Positions 6,266 through 14,224 are shown, counted from the first letter of the stretch. The stretch is DNA of 14,224 nucleotides from Roseburia sp. CAG:309 (GCA_000434115.1 FR894069.1:31200-45423), one strand, 5' to 3'. Numbers and translations: made by a program. The notes: a model not told the origin generated them from the sequence alone.

Positions 6266-9200
6266 ATGAGACGACAAAATTATTTTAGCAACAGAAAGAT
6301 TCGCAGACGAGCAAAGAAAGTGATCAGCATCGTGGCATTGGCGGCGACGCTGGTTACGAGTATTCCATTTGCGACGTATACCGATGCGTATGCGAAAGGA
6401 CAAACGACACTGGAGGAAATGAAAGCACTTTCGATACCGACGGAAAATGCCATTACCTACAATCTGGCGGATGCGTCGCTTATAACGAATAAAACGTTTA
6501 TGGATTACTATGGCGAGAAAATGACGGTAAAAGTCATCGAGATCAATATTACAAAAGATGGTAATTATGTGATCAAAGGAAGCAATGAGATCAATGGTGA
6601 GTTGATCGATACTCATATCACAGTGGCAGAGGGAGTCGAGGCAAATATCACCTTTGATGGGGCGACGATAAAGAATCAAACCAAGTATGCGGTATGTTCA
6701 CAAAGGACAAGTATCATATATAATCCGATATTTCCGGTGATAGATATTTTTGGAAATGCCAATATTTACGTCGAGTCAGATTCAGAACTGATGTCTGCGG
6801 GGGCAGAGGAAAATCCGGTTATTCGAGTGACCGGGAAAATGACGGTAAAAGACAGCGAGGCGGTCTTAAAACTTACACCGAGGGCAGATGAGAAAAACCC
6901 AGGTGAAGGTAAAATGGTAATTTGTGGTAATATGACTGGCGCGATACAGCCGGCTGGCAGCCTGACGGTCGAGGGAGGAAACCTTGATGTTACGGGATAC
7001 ATCAAGTCTATCGACAAGTTTACGATGACAGGGGGGAAGATTGCATCAACATGCCGGTACGCAGATGCGAGTACGGTGGTGTTAGCAAATGACATTACCA
7101 TTGCCGGAGGAATCTGGGATCAAAACTTTGATGCATGGCATGGTAAGCAAAGCTTATTTGAGGCATACAGAAATATACAAGTTAGTGGAGGAAATATCCA
7201 GATAAGATGGCTTCAAACAATTCCTTGGGATGTCGTGGCATTTTCTTCTCCGAGTACACATATTATCGGGGGAAATCTTAAACCGGGTGATGGATTTGTG
7301 CTTGAGGATACGTTGGATGCGTATGGAAATGAGACAAGGCTGTTTGATCTGACAGGCCTTCCGAAAAATGCAGATGTGGCAGAGGTCAATGGTTACCCGG
7401 TCGAGGGGATACAGACGACATCGGACGGAGAATGGAAGAATGCCGCACTTCCGTGTTGTTCCAATTTGATTAAGATGAAAAACGGTACGCTGTATAAATT
7501 CGATTATAAGTATGACAGTGAAAATCAAAAAGGAACGATGGTGGCAGATACGGAAAATTCACCGGTTGTTCACGATGTCACATTAAAATTGACAGAAGAA
7601 GATGGTACGCCGATCGGGAAAAAAGAGATTCAGGCAGTTGACGGTTTTACGATGAAGTCAGAATACTATGACGGCAAAAATTATTATACGTATGTTGATG
7701 ACACCGGGAAGCAGCTTTCGGAGATTCGCATTGAAAGCAGCTCGGAATTCACACTAAAAAAGAGCAGCACGGTAACTTTGGACGGGAAACCATTTGCCGG
7801 AGAGATGGTGCCGTCAGACAGCATGTATATGTGGGAAAAGGATGATTATTTTTACGGTATATTTTATCCGGGAGATCCGATACCGTCAGGGAACAATATT
7901 GTATTGGAGCGAGTGCCATCCGTTCAAAAAAATGGCGAGTGGTATGTGAAATTGCAATCGGAAAAGGATGTAATACAGATTCAGAACATGATGCAAATAG
8001 ATAATACGATCAATGTTCTTCTGGATGCAGATTTTGATTATAATAAGGTGGACACCTACGCCCCTGGTTTGCTTGGATGGACGAAGTATTATGGCGTTTT
8101 CGATGGAAATAACCATACCATTTCAAATGTGAGAAGGTCCGATACGGGTTATGAGGTTATCACACCGCAAAATTTTGGCACAATTAAAAACGTACACGTT
8201 AAGAATATATCAGATAAATGCTATGATGGTAAGCATACTCGTCAGGGGATTGTCTGTGGAGACAATTATGGAATCGTTGAAAATTGTTCGGTGGAAAGTG
8301 CTGTGATTGAAACCATGGCGCAAAAGGAAAATTCTAATTATGGTAAAGTAATGGAATACGGTGCTCTCGTCGGTGGAAACTTTGGTACGATCCGGGGATG
8401 TTTTGCCAGCGATATTACTTTTGATGGAGCGGGAGTGACCTGGCCGCTTGCCCACGAACTTCCGTATAGTACGATCGAAAATACATATTATGAGGCAGAG
8501 GTGGAGTCCGGAGAGATTGCAAAGACAGCAGAGCAGTTTGCGTCCGGTGAAGTGTGCAGCCTGTTAAACAAGGGCGTGACGGACGGAAGCCAGATCTGGT
8601 ATCAGAATATCGACAACGACGCAGAGCAGGATGTCGCTCCTGTGGCAGATACTTCCCACGGAACCGTTTATTATGGGTATCAGGGCTGTAAGACGATGGG
8701 ATATTCCAATACCAAGCTGCCGGATACACCACGGCATAAACTAAATTATACGGCAGAGGGAAATGTACTGACCGGCGTATGTACGGATGTTTCTTTGCAT
8801 ACAGTAACGATGACATTGACGGCAGAAGATGCGACATATGATGGAAAAGAACACAAAGCCGTATTAAATAAGACCTACAGCGATACGTGGAAGGAAGCAG
8901 ATACAGACGTTGATGCGAAAATTATCTATACGAGAGACGGCAAACCAACAACCGACCTGACAAGCACCGGAACGATCAAAGCATCTGTGACAATGGGCGA
9001 TGCAGCGGCCGAAGTGATGTATATGATCAAAGCCGTGCCGACGCCGACTGCGGCTCCGGCGGTAAGTTCGGCTCCGACCCCGGCAGCAACACCGTCCGTT
9101 ACGCCGGCAGGCACGAATCCGGGAAGTACCCCTTCGGCCAATCCGTCAGAGGGTAACAAATCCACCGCGACCCAAGCACCAAGCGACAAACCGGTCATTG

Positions 9201-9694
9201 CACCGGGCGAAACCAAAGCACCTGCAGCTGCCAAGGCACCGGAGACAACAGGAACGAAGATTGCGTCAAAAAAAGGCGACACCTACAAAGTAACCGACAC
9301 TTCCGGCAAAATACCGGAAGTCGAACTGACAAAGAGTGCAGCCAAAAAGAAAGCAAAAACGGTTGTAATTCCGAAGACGGTAAAAGTGGATGGTGTGAAC
9401 TATAAAGTGACAGCAATTGCGGAAAAAGCATTTGCCGGCAATAAAAAACTGAAAACGGTCGTGATCGGAGCAGATATCAAGAAAATAGGGGCAAAAGCAT
9501 TTTATAAATGCGTAAACCTGAAAAAGGTTACAATCCAAACCACTAAATTAAAGGCGAAATCCGTCGGCGCAAAAGCATTTGCAAAGATTCACAAAAAAGC
9601 CGTTGTAAAAGTACCAAAGGAAAAGAAGAAGGCATACAAAAAATGGCTGAAAAAGCGCGGAATCGGCGGAAAACAAAAGATAGTAACAGACTAA
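6266..9694 (+). CDS. Large modular secreted protein: beta-helix/GLUG-like body, Pro/Thr/Ala linker, C-terminal LRR cap
   Basis: The chosen ATG at 6266 lies behind TGGAGGG (6254-6260); an in-frame ATG at 6236 lacks such a site. The product has about 1142 residues. A long, very basic signal peptide (MRRQNYFSNRKIRRRAKK, then a hydrophobic stretch) probably ends after AYA near residue 43. Residues of about 50-400 contain Gly- and Asn-rich strands such as AGSLTVEGGNLDVTG and FTMTGGKIAST. These suggest a right-handed beta-helix or a carbohydrate-binding-like fold. Around 610-725 are GLUG-like repeats (FDGNNHTISNV, NFGTIKNVHV, NYGIVENCSV, NFGTIRGCFA), followed by the companion segment TAEQFASGEVCSLLN. 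A linker rich in Pro, Thr, Ala and Ser covers about 923-995. The last 110 residues form an LRR_5-type cap (IAEKAFAGNKKLKTVVIG) with a lysine-rich end (KKAYKKWLKKRG). No LPXTG motif is seen, so the cap may hold the protein to the cell surface. The gene is divergent from the two LRR genes and followed at 11 bp by a glycosyltransferase pseudogene. Confidence 0.88.
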   Translation: MRRQNYFSNRKIRRRAKKVISIVALAATLVTSIPFATYTDAYAKGQTTLEEMKALSIPTENAITYNLADASLITNKTFMDYYGEKMTVKVIEINITKDGNYVIKGSNEINGELIDTHITVAEGVEANITFDGATIKNQTKYAVCSQRTSIIYNPIFPVIDIFGNANIYVESDSELMSAGAEENPVIRVTGKMTVKDSEAVLKLTPRADEKNPGEGKMVICGNMTGAIQPAGSLTVEGGNLDVTGYIKSIDKFTMTGGKIASTCRYADASTVVLANDITIAGGIWDQNFDAWHGKQSLFEAYRNIQVSGGNIQIRWLQTIPWDVVAFSSPSTHIIGGNLKPGDGFVLEDTLDAYGNETRLFDLTGLPKNADVAEVNGYPVEGIQTTSDGEWKNAALPCCSNLIKMKNGTLYKFDYKYDSENQKGTMVADTENSPVVHDVTLKLTEEDGTPIGKKEIQAVDGFTMKSEYYDGKNYYTYVDDTGKQLSEIRIESSSEFTLKKSSTVTLDGKPFAGEMVPSDSMYMWEKDDYFYGIFYPGDPIPSGNNIVLERVPSVQKNGEWYVKLQSEKDVIQIQNMMQIDNTINVLLDADFDYNKVDTYAPGLLGWTKYYGVFDGNNHTISNVRRSDTGYEVITPQNFGTIKNVHVKNISDKCYDGKHTRQGIVCGDNYGIVENCSVESAVIETMAQKENSNYGKVMEYGALVGGNFGTIRGCFASDITFDGAGVTWPLAHELPYSTIENTYYEAEVESGEIAKTAEQFASGEVCSLLNKGVTDGSQIWYQNIDNDAEQDVAPVADTSHGTVYYGYQGCKTMGYSNTKLPDTPRHKLNYTAEGNVLTGVCTDVSLHTVTMTLTAEDATYDGKEHKAVLNKTYSDTWKEADTDVDAKIIYTRDGKPTTDLTSTGTIKASVTMGDAAAEVMYMIKAVPTPTAAPAVSSAPTPAATPSVTPAGTNPGSTPSANPSEGNKSTATQAPSDKPVIAPGETKAPAAAKAPETTGTKIASKKGDTYKVTDTSGKIPEVELTKSAAKKKAKTVVIPKTVKVDGVNYKVTAIAEKAFAGNKKLKTVVIGADIKKIGAKAFYKCVNLKKVTIQTTKLKAKSVGAKAFAKIHKKAVVKVPKEKKKAYKKWLKKRGIGGKQKIVTD

Positions 9695-9705
9695 AAGGAG
9701 AAACG

Positions 9706-10406
9706 ATGGAAGAATATCCACTTCAGACGGCGTTTGGAACGCCGGTAAATATCTGTTTTGTAAGCGATGAAGGGTATGCGGAGCCACTCCGCACCGCCCT
9801 GTATTCGCTCTTATGTAACCGGGATAAAATGCGGTTATACGACATTTTGATACTGTATGAGAACTTTTCGGAAGAGGTGAAAGCACGGATACTGCGGCTG
9901 GCAGAAGACGAACATGGTGTGCGGATCCGGTTTATTGATATCGCGCCGGTCCACGATTATTTTCCAAAAACTGCCAATGCTTATTATACGGCGGCGATCA
10001 ATTACCGTCTGTATCTGCTTGACAAAATGTTTACAAATTATGGGAAAAATATTGTATCTGGACTGCGATATGATCTTTCTGGAGGATGTAGGCAGCAAGG
10101 CAGAGAATTACCATGCCGCAGATCTATGAGCTGCTTGCCAGACACAAATACACATTCAGCGATCAAGATGTTCTCAATATGCTGTTTGATGGCAGGGTGC
10201 TTCCGCTCGATATCCGCTGGAACTATATGACCTGCGTGGCAGAACAGCTTCAAAGTGGGAACCGTTACAGTGAAGAACTGTATGCCGACCTCCGGCGTGA
10301 AGATCCGGCTGTGATTCATTACGTAGGACACAGAAAGCCGTGGAATGCCGACAAGATTTTGTCAGAGCATTATGAATATTATCGTGGGAAGCTGGAAGAA
10401 CAGTAA
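9706..10406 (+). pseudogene. GT8-family glycosyltransferase, broken by frameshift and internal deletion
   Basis: The N-terminal part, starting at ATG 9706 behind AAAGGAG (9695-9701), is a recognisable family 8 glycosyltransferase: VNICFVSDEGYAEPLRTALY and then AAINYRLYLLDKMF. The frame breaks at a run of five A (10045-10049). Removing one A restores YGKILYLDCDMIFLEDV, which carries the DxD-type metal and sugar-nucleotide motif (10061-10069). The frame shifts again near 10095-10115, and the third frame ends correctly with SDQDVLNMLFDGRVLPLDIRWN and HYVGHRKPWN, the family's C-terminal signature. Only about 33 codons separate the DxD from the DQD motif, against roughly 85 residues in LgtC. The region that normally holds the NSG-type segment is therefore missing. 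The gene should be inactive as given. It is 11 bp after the large secreted protein, so it may once have glycosylated that protein or a surface glycan. A sequencing error could explain the first shift but not the missing block. Confidence 0.85.
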
Positions 10407-10465
10407 AAGAAGTAGTAAATACCTCCTGTTTTTCTACAAAAAGTGCAGGAAAATCATATATGTGC

Positions 10466-10494
10466 TTGTCAAAGTGGCAGGGATATTTTATAAT
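10466..10494 (+). promoter_or_regulatory. Strong sigma-A promoter for thrH
   Basis: TTGTCA (10466-10471) and a perfect TATAAT (10489-10494) are separated by exactly 17 bp. Transcription would begin near 10501, giving a leader of about 67 bases before the thrH start. This is the best-matching promoter in the window and separates thrH from the broken glycosyltransferase gene. Confidence 0.8.
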
Positions 10495-10567
10495 AATGAT
10501 GGTGAAGCTGAAAAAAACAGCAAATTTACTATTTACAAAAAATGGAAAGTACGGAGGTAACGGAAAG

Positions 10568-11167
10568 ATGGAAATCGTATGTTTGGACTTAGAAGGAGTT
10601 TTGGTGCCGGAGATCTGGATCGCATTTAGCGAGGCGACAGGAATCCCGGAATTGAAAAAGACGACGAGAGATGAACCGGATTATGATAAATTGATGAATT
10701 TCAGACTTGGAATTCTGAAGGAACATGGACTTGGCTTGAAGGAAATTCAGGAAACGATCGCAACGATCGATCCGATCCCGGGAGCAAAAGAGTTTTTGGA
10801 TGAACTTCGCAGCATGACACAGGTTATCATCATCAGCGATACATTTTCCCAGTTTGCCGGACCGCTTATGAAAAAATTAGGGTATCCGACTATATTCTGC
10901 AATGAACTTGTCGTGGCAGAAGATGGCGAGATCACCGGATTTAAAATGCGCTGCGAGCAGTCGAAACTGACGACCGTAAAGGCACTTCAGTCGATCGGCT
11001 ACGATACGATCGCAAGCGGAGACAGCCACAACGATATCGGAATGATCCTTGCAAGTAAAGCGGGATTTTTGTTTAAGAGTACCGACGCAATCAAGGCAGA
11101 ATACCCACAGCTTCCGGCATATGAAACGTATGACGAGCTGATGGCTGCGATCAAAGAAGTGTTGTAA
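10568..11167 (+). CDS. thrH: Bifunctional phosphoserine phosphatase/homoserine phosphotransferase ThrH
   Basis: This 199-residue cytoplasmic HAD-superfamily enzyme closely resembles ThrH of Pseudomonas aeruginosa. That enzyme hydrolyses phosphoserine and can transfer the phosphate to homoserine, linking serine and threonine synthesis. The N-terminus MEIVCLDLEGVLVPEIWIAF is almost the same as in that protein, as I recall it. Motif I is DLEG with nucleophile Asp7 and Glu9. The cap region carries TTRDEPDYD (32-40). Motif II is SDTF (Ser90), motif III is Lys133 in SKLTTV, and motif IV is GDSHND (151-156). The frame is open upstream, but ATG 10568 follows GGAGG at 10553-10557 and gives the family's usual N-terminus. 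It is transcribed alone from a near-consensus promoter and ends at a bidirectional terminator. The homoserine phosphotransferase activity is known from the family and not shown here. Confidence 0.93.
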   Translation: MEIVCLDLEGVLVPEIWIAFSEATGIPELKKTTRDEPDYDKLMNFRLGILKEHGLGLKEIQETIATIDPIPGAKEFLDELRSMTQVIIISDTFSQFAGPLMKKLGYPTIFCNELVVAEDGEITGFKMRCEQSKLTTVKALQSIGYDTIASGDSHNDIGMILASKAGFLFKSTDAIKAEYPQLPAYETYDELMAAIKEVL

Positions 11168-11193
11168 GAAATTGGAAAGATAAGTATTGAAAT

Positions 11194-11232
11194 AAAAAAG
11201 GTACGAAACGAGGTAAGGTTTCGTACCTTTTT
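11194..11232. terminator. Bidirectional intrinsic terminator between thrH and the ammonia-lyase homologue
   Basis: A perfect 10-bp stem GGTACGAAAC/GTTTCGTACC (11200-11209 and 11218-11227) closes an 8-base loop. It is flanked by six A on the left and five T on the right. Both strands therefore have a hairpin followed by U, ending thrH on the plus strand and the convergent minus-strand operon. Confidence 0.92.
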
Positions 11233-11248
11233 GGCAATCATAAATCTT

Positions 11249-12829
11249 TTAGAAAAGTAAATGTCCGATTTCTTTTTCTACGGTCTTTACGAGGGTTCCC
11301 TCATGAACCATATCTTTTATTTTTTCCATATCCGGGTAGAAGTAACGGTCTTCTTCTACGGTAGGAATTTCACTTCGAATCTGGGAATGCACTTTTTCAA
11401 TGACAGGAGCAGATTTCAGATCGGTAATAAAATCTTTGGCCTGTGCCTGTGTCATAAGTTCGATGCCAACGATATATTCCAGCTTTCTGGAACACTGGTA
11501 GGCTTTCATCGCAGAAACATAAGTGAAAGTATTCGGATCTTCCTGATTTGCGGAAACTGGGATTGAGTCGCCGCTGGATGGAGTGAGCATCGACCGGATC
11601 TCAATCAGGAGTGTAGCAGAGGTATAATGTGTGATCATATAACCGCTGTTTAATCCCGGATTTTTAACTAAGAATCCCGGATAATCACTGAAATGGCGGT
11701 TGACGAGACGGTCGGTACGGCGTTCGCACATTTTGCCAAGATGCGCCATAGCGATACAGAGGCTATCCATATGCATCGCTGTGTAAGAACCGTCAAAGTT
11801 ACCTTCCATCAGAGCGACACCGTCTTCGCCGGTTTCATCCGGGATAATAACCGGATTGTCACAGCAGGAATTAAATTCTTCGCAGATAGCACGATAGGCT
11901 TCTTTGATGACACGTTTGTCGGCACCGCTCATCTGTGCGGCGCAGCGGAGTACGTAAGGATCCTGCACGGTGCGGTCGGTGTTCGCATCGATGATCTCAC
12001 TGCCTTCAAGGATGTGGAGAAGATTTTTGGCGGTATCGGCCTGTTCTTCACGGCATTTTGCGGCCATCAGACGAGGATCCAGGGCTTTTTTCGTGCCCTT
12101 TAATGTCTCAAAAGAATACGCGGAAGCAATATCGGCGGATTTCATACATTGAATCGTATTGTAAAGGGCAAGGGCGGAAAGACCGATTGCACCAAGACAG
12201 CCATTGAGAAGGTCAAGTCCCTCTTTGGTTCCCAATGTGATTGGAGAGAGTGAGGCTTTGGCGAGCGCCTCCGCACCAGGTACTTTTTTGCCATCGACGT
12301 AGGCGTATCCTTCTCCTACAAGAACGAGGGCAATATGTCCCTCGACACTTAAGCCGGCGATACAGCCTTCGCCCGGAACAAAAGGAACGACACCGCGGTT
12401 TAACAATTCTTTGATCTGTGTGATCGTAGGAAGAGAAACACCGCTGAAACCGGTTCTTGCAGTTGTGAGCATGGCGAACATGATGGCGCGGACGCATTCT
12501 TCATTCAGTGGCTCGCCTACGCTTGTAGAATGAGAGCGGATGATATTCAACTGCAGCTGTTTGGCATTTTCTTTTGAAATGCTGTGTCGAACATTGTCTC
12601 CAAAGCCGGTTGTTACACCGTAGATCGGGCGTGATTCTTCCAGAAATTTTTCGACAAGTTTTCGAACGGAAGTGATTTTTTCCTCCATTTCCGCAGAAAA
12701 TTCCACTTTTGCGTGATAACGTGCCACGGCGATAAATTCTTCAAGAGAAACCGGAGATGAGCCGAGTGTTACGGAGGTGATTTCTTTGGGGTCTTTCATT
12801 TCTTCGATAGAATGTGTAGGGATAGTCAT
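11249..12829 (-). CDS. HAL/PAL-family aromatic amino acid ammonia-lyase homologue lacking the MIO Ala-Ser-Gly triad
   Basis: The protein (526 residues) clearly belongs to the histidine/phenylalanine/tyrosine ammonia-lyase fold and is of normal bacterial length. Family positions that are kept, judged against Pseudomonas putida HutH from memory, are Tyr70 in YGVTTGFG, His100 in IRSHS, and Asn209 in LLNG. Gln289, Tyr292 and Arg295 are kept in VQDPYVLRC, as are Asn344-Phe345 in EGNF and Glu430 in SANQED. The usual GSVGASGDLAPLAH, whose Ala-Ser-Gly cyclises to the electrophilic MIO group, is instead GCIAGLSVEGH (155-165). This is three residues shorter and has no Ser-Gly. Classical ammonia elimination is therefore doubtful. 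The frame extends to an ATG at 12856, one base after the AlsS-like stop. I prefer ATG 12829 because AAGGAG lies at 12838-12843, nine bases upstream. It is the downstream gene of a two-gene or longer operon and ends at a shared terminator. Confidence 0.88.
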   Translation of the reverse strand: MTIPTHSIEEMKDPKEITSVTLGSSPVSLEEFIAVARYHAKVEFSAEMEEKITSVRKLVEKFLEESRPIYGVTTGFGDNVRHSISKENAKQLQLNIIRSHSTSVGEPLNEECVRAIMFAMLTTARTGFSGVSLPTITQIKELLNRGVVPFVPGEGCIAGLSVEGHIALVLVGEGYAYVDGKKVPGAEALAKASLSPITLGTKEGLDLLNGCLGAIGLSALALYNTIQCMKSADIASAYSFETLKGTKKALDPRLMAAKCREEQADTAKNLLHILEGSEIIDANTDRTVQDPYVLRCAAQMSGADKRVIKEAYRAICEEFNSCCDNPVIIPDETGEDGVALMEGNFDGSYTAMHMDSLCIAMAHLGKMCERRTDRLVNRHFSDYPGFLVKNPGLNSGYMITHYTSATLLIEIRSMLTPSSGDSIPVSANQEDPNTFTYVSAMKAYQCSRKLEYIVGIELMTQAQAKDFITDLKSAPVIEKVHSQIRSEIPTVEEDRYFYPDMEKIKDMVHEGTLVKTVEKEIGHLLF

Positions 12830-12857
12830 AGTGCAGGCTCCTTTCTTTTCTGCCATA

Positions 12858-14224
12858 TTATTCCAATGGCAGGTGGTGAATGTCTTCTAAGTGTTTGGTT
12901 AGTTTTGGGTTTTCACCATAATCAACAGCACAGTCGATCACGGTTGGAACTTTCTGGGAAAAAGCTTCTTTCAAAGTCGGGAGAAGCTCATCAGCTGCCT
13001 GAATACGGTAGCCTTTGCAGCCAAAACTCTCTGCCAGTTTTAAAAAGTCAGGATTGTCAAAATCCACATAGCGGCTCTTGCCAAAATAATCTTCCTGTTT
13101 CCATTTGATCAATCCATAACTGGAATCGTTAAAAATCAGTACGACAAACGCAAGTTTCAAACGGACAGCGGTTTCTAACTCCTGTACATTCATTAAAAAT
13201 CCACCATCGCCGGTTACAGCGAGAATCTTGCGGTCGGGGTAGATCATTTTGGATACGATGGCACCCGGGAGTGCGATTCCCATCGACGCAAAACCGTTGG
13301 ATATAATGCAGGTGTTTGGCTGATAAGAATTGTAATGGCGGGCAATCCACATTTTGTGGGCACCGACATCTGAGATCAAGATACCGTCTTTTCCCATGAT
13401 CCGGTGAATGTCAAAGAGAATCTTTTGCGGTTTCATCGGAAATGCGTTGTCTTTCGCATATTGTACATATTCCTGTTCCATTTTGCGGCGCAGGTGAAAG
13501 GCGAGAGTAGGATCTTCTTTATCTGTACATAAACTTACCAGTTTCTGGAGGGAAATGGAGATATCGCCGACCACGTCAATGACAGGCTGATAATGTTTGT
13601 TGATATGAGCCGGTCTGGCATCGATATGTACAATCGACGCTTTGTTTTGGTAGTTCCACTTGTCAGGGGAATATTCGATGATATCATAACCGACCGTAAT
13701 AACGACATCTGCGCTTTCAATGTATTTATTGACATAATCTTTCTGCGGTGTGCCTATGGTAAGCAGGGAATAGGCGTTGTCGCAGGGCACAATTCCTTTT
13801 GCCATCATGGTATTGATGACAGGAATTTTCAAAAGATTGGAAAATAATGTCAATGCTTTTTCGGCATGAGCGCGGACGGCACCATTTCCTGCCAAAATGA
13901 CAGGGCGCTTTGCTTTATTGATCGTGTCCACCGCCACTTTAATCGCATTTTCCGAAGGAAGTTCAACCGGAAGCTGACGACGGATCAATGGTTTTTCCGA
14001 TTCTTCCACCGGAAGTTTTGCAATGTTGACAGGAAGGTCAATGTGGCAGGCACCGGGTTTCTCACTTTCCGCGTATTTGAAGGCGAGGCGGATAATCTCG
14101 TTGACGGAGGCCGGTTCCACAATCTGCTTGCTGCGTTTTGTGATCGGCTCAAACAATTGAACCAGATCTAAAAACTGGTGGGCGGTAATGTGCATTTTAT
14201 TTGTGCTTACCTGACCGGTCAGAG
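12858..14224 (-). CDS. Acetolactate synthase-like ThDP enzyme (AlsS-related), N-terminus outside window
   Basis: This is a thiamine-diphosphate-dependent enzyme most like catabolic acetolactate synthase, which condenses two pyruvates to acetolactate with loss of CO2. The frame is open to the window edge (codons before the first internal ATG at 14195 read ..TGQVSTNK). About 100 residues, including the catalytic glutamate, are therefore outside. Seen from that Met: TAHQFLDLVQLFEPITKRS at 4-22, the AlsS-like VGYDIIEYSPDKW at 168-180, and the C-terminal ThDP/metal motif GDGGFLMNVQEL from 329 with Asn356. AMDFG-type spacing (YVDFDNPDFLKLAESFG) follows. The C-terminus IDCAVDYGENPKL also fits AlsS. 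The stop codon is followed after one base by a possible start, and after 28 bases by the preferred start, of the ammonia-lyase homologue, so the two are co-transcribed. Other carboligases of the family (for example sulfoacetaldehyde acetyltransferase, anabolic IlvB) fit less well, but substrate specificity is open. Confidence 0.85.
   Translation of the reverse strand, partial: LTGQVSTNKMHITAHQFLDLVQLFEPITKRSKQIVEPASVNEIIRLAFKYAESEKPGACHIDLPVNIAKLPVEESEKPLIRRQLPVELPSENAIKVAVDTINKAKRPVILAGNGAVRAHAEKALTLFSNLLKIPVINTMMAKGIVPCDNAYSLLTIGTPQKDYVNKYIESADVVITVGYDIIEYSPDKWNYQNKASIVHIDARPAHINKHYQPVIDVVGDISISLQKLVSLCTDKEDPTLAFHLRRKMEQEYVQYAKDNAFPMKPQKILFDIHRIMGKDGILISDVGAHKMWIARHYNSYQPNTCIISNGFASMGIALPGAIVSKMIYPDRKILAVTGDGGFLMNVQELETAVRLKLAFVVLIFNDSSYGLIKWKQEDYFGKSRYVDFDNPDFLKLAESFGCKGYRIQAADELLPTLKEAFSQKVPTVIDCAVDYGENPKLTKHLEDIHHLPLE

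Noticed and set aside
9034..9252. Repetitive Pro/Thr/Ala codons as a DNA tandem repeat
   Set aside because: No exact repeat unit could be defined; it is a low-complexity protein linker rather than a true tandem repeat.
10045..10049. A-run in the GT8 gene as a phase-variation switch
   Set aside because: Five A is short for slipped-strand switching, and the second break with missing coding sequence would keep the gene inactive anyway.
10425..10449. Hairpin CCTG-TTTTT / AAAAA-CAGG after the glycosyltransferase pseudogene
   Set aside because: The stem is mostly A-T, has an unpaired GTG, and no T-run follows, so it is not a convincing terminator.
12130..12500. Local frameshift as an explanation for the missing MIO triad
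   Set aside because: Hand translation through this stretch gives continuous, family-like sequence on both sides (VVPFVPGEG before, IALVLVGEG after), so no frameshift is needed.

Overview
The window looks like chromosomal DNA from a Gram-positive Clostridia bacterium, most likely a gut-type Lachnospiraceae. This is inferred from strong AGGAGG-type ribosome-binding sites, moderate GC, and secreted BspA-type leucine-rich-repeat (LRR) proteins, one of them ending in the lysine-rich LRR/'KAYKKWLKKRG' tail common in that family. There are no RNA genes, CRISPR arrays, transposases, phage genes or replication origins that I can see.

Layout, left to right. (1) 1-2101, + strand: the 3' part of an iron-dependent alcohol dehydrogenase and a complete class III (omega) aminotransferase form an operon ending in a run of G-tracts and a very strong intrinsic terminator. 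Together they could convert an omega-amino compound to the aldehyde and then the alcohol. (2) 2125-2501, + strand: a small unrecognised gene broken by a one-base frameshift, ending at a bidirectional terminator. (3) 2553-6063, - strand: two tandem paralogous secreted BspA-like LRR proteins, 40 bp apart, differing mainly by one block of about 109 residues of repeats. (4) 6064-6265: a divergent promoter region with overlapping inverted repeats. (5) 6266-10406, + strand: a large modular secreted protein (beta-helix/GLUG-like body, Pro/Thr/Ala linker, C-terminal LRR cap), followed 11 bp later by a decayed GT8 glycosyltransferase with a frameshift and an internal deletion. (6) 10466-11232, + strand: thrH, a HAD-family phosphoserine phosphatase/homoserine phosphotransferase, behind a near-consensus promoter and ending at a bidirectional terminator. 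(7) 11249-14224, - strand: an operon of an AlsS-like thiamine-diphosphate enzyme (truncated by the window edge) and a HAL/PAL-family ammonia-lyase homologue.

The most notable point is in region 7. The ammonia-lyase homologue keeps almost every recognisable catalytic residue of the family. However, the Ala-Ser-Gly tripeptide that cyclises to the electrophilic MIO cofactor is absent, and the local segment is three residues shorter. The reading frame is intact and translationally linked to the AlsS-like enzyme. This suggests a repurposed MIO-less lyase fold, possibly part of an undescribed pathway. All functional assignments come from motif recognition without database searches.
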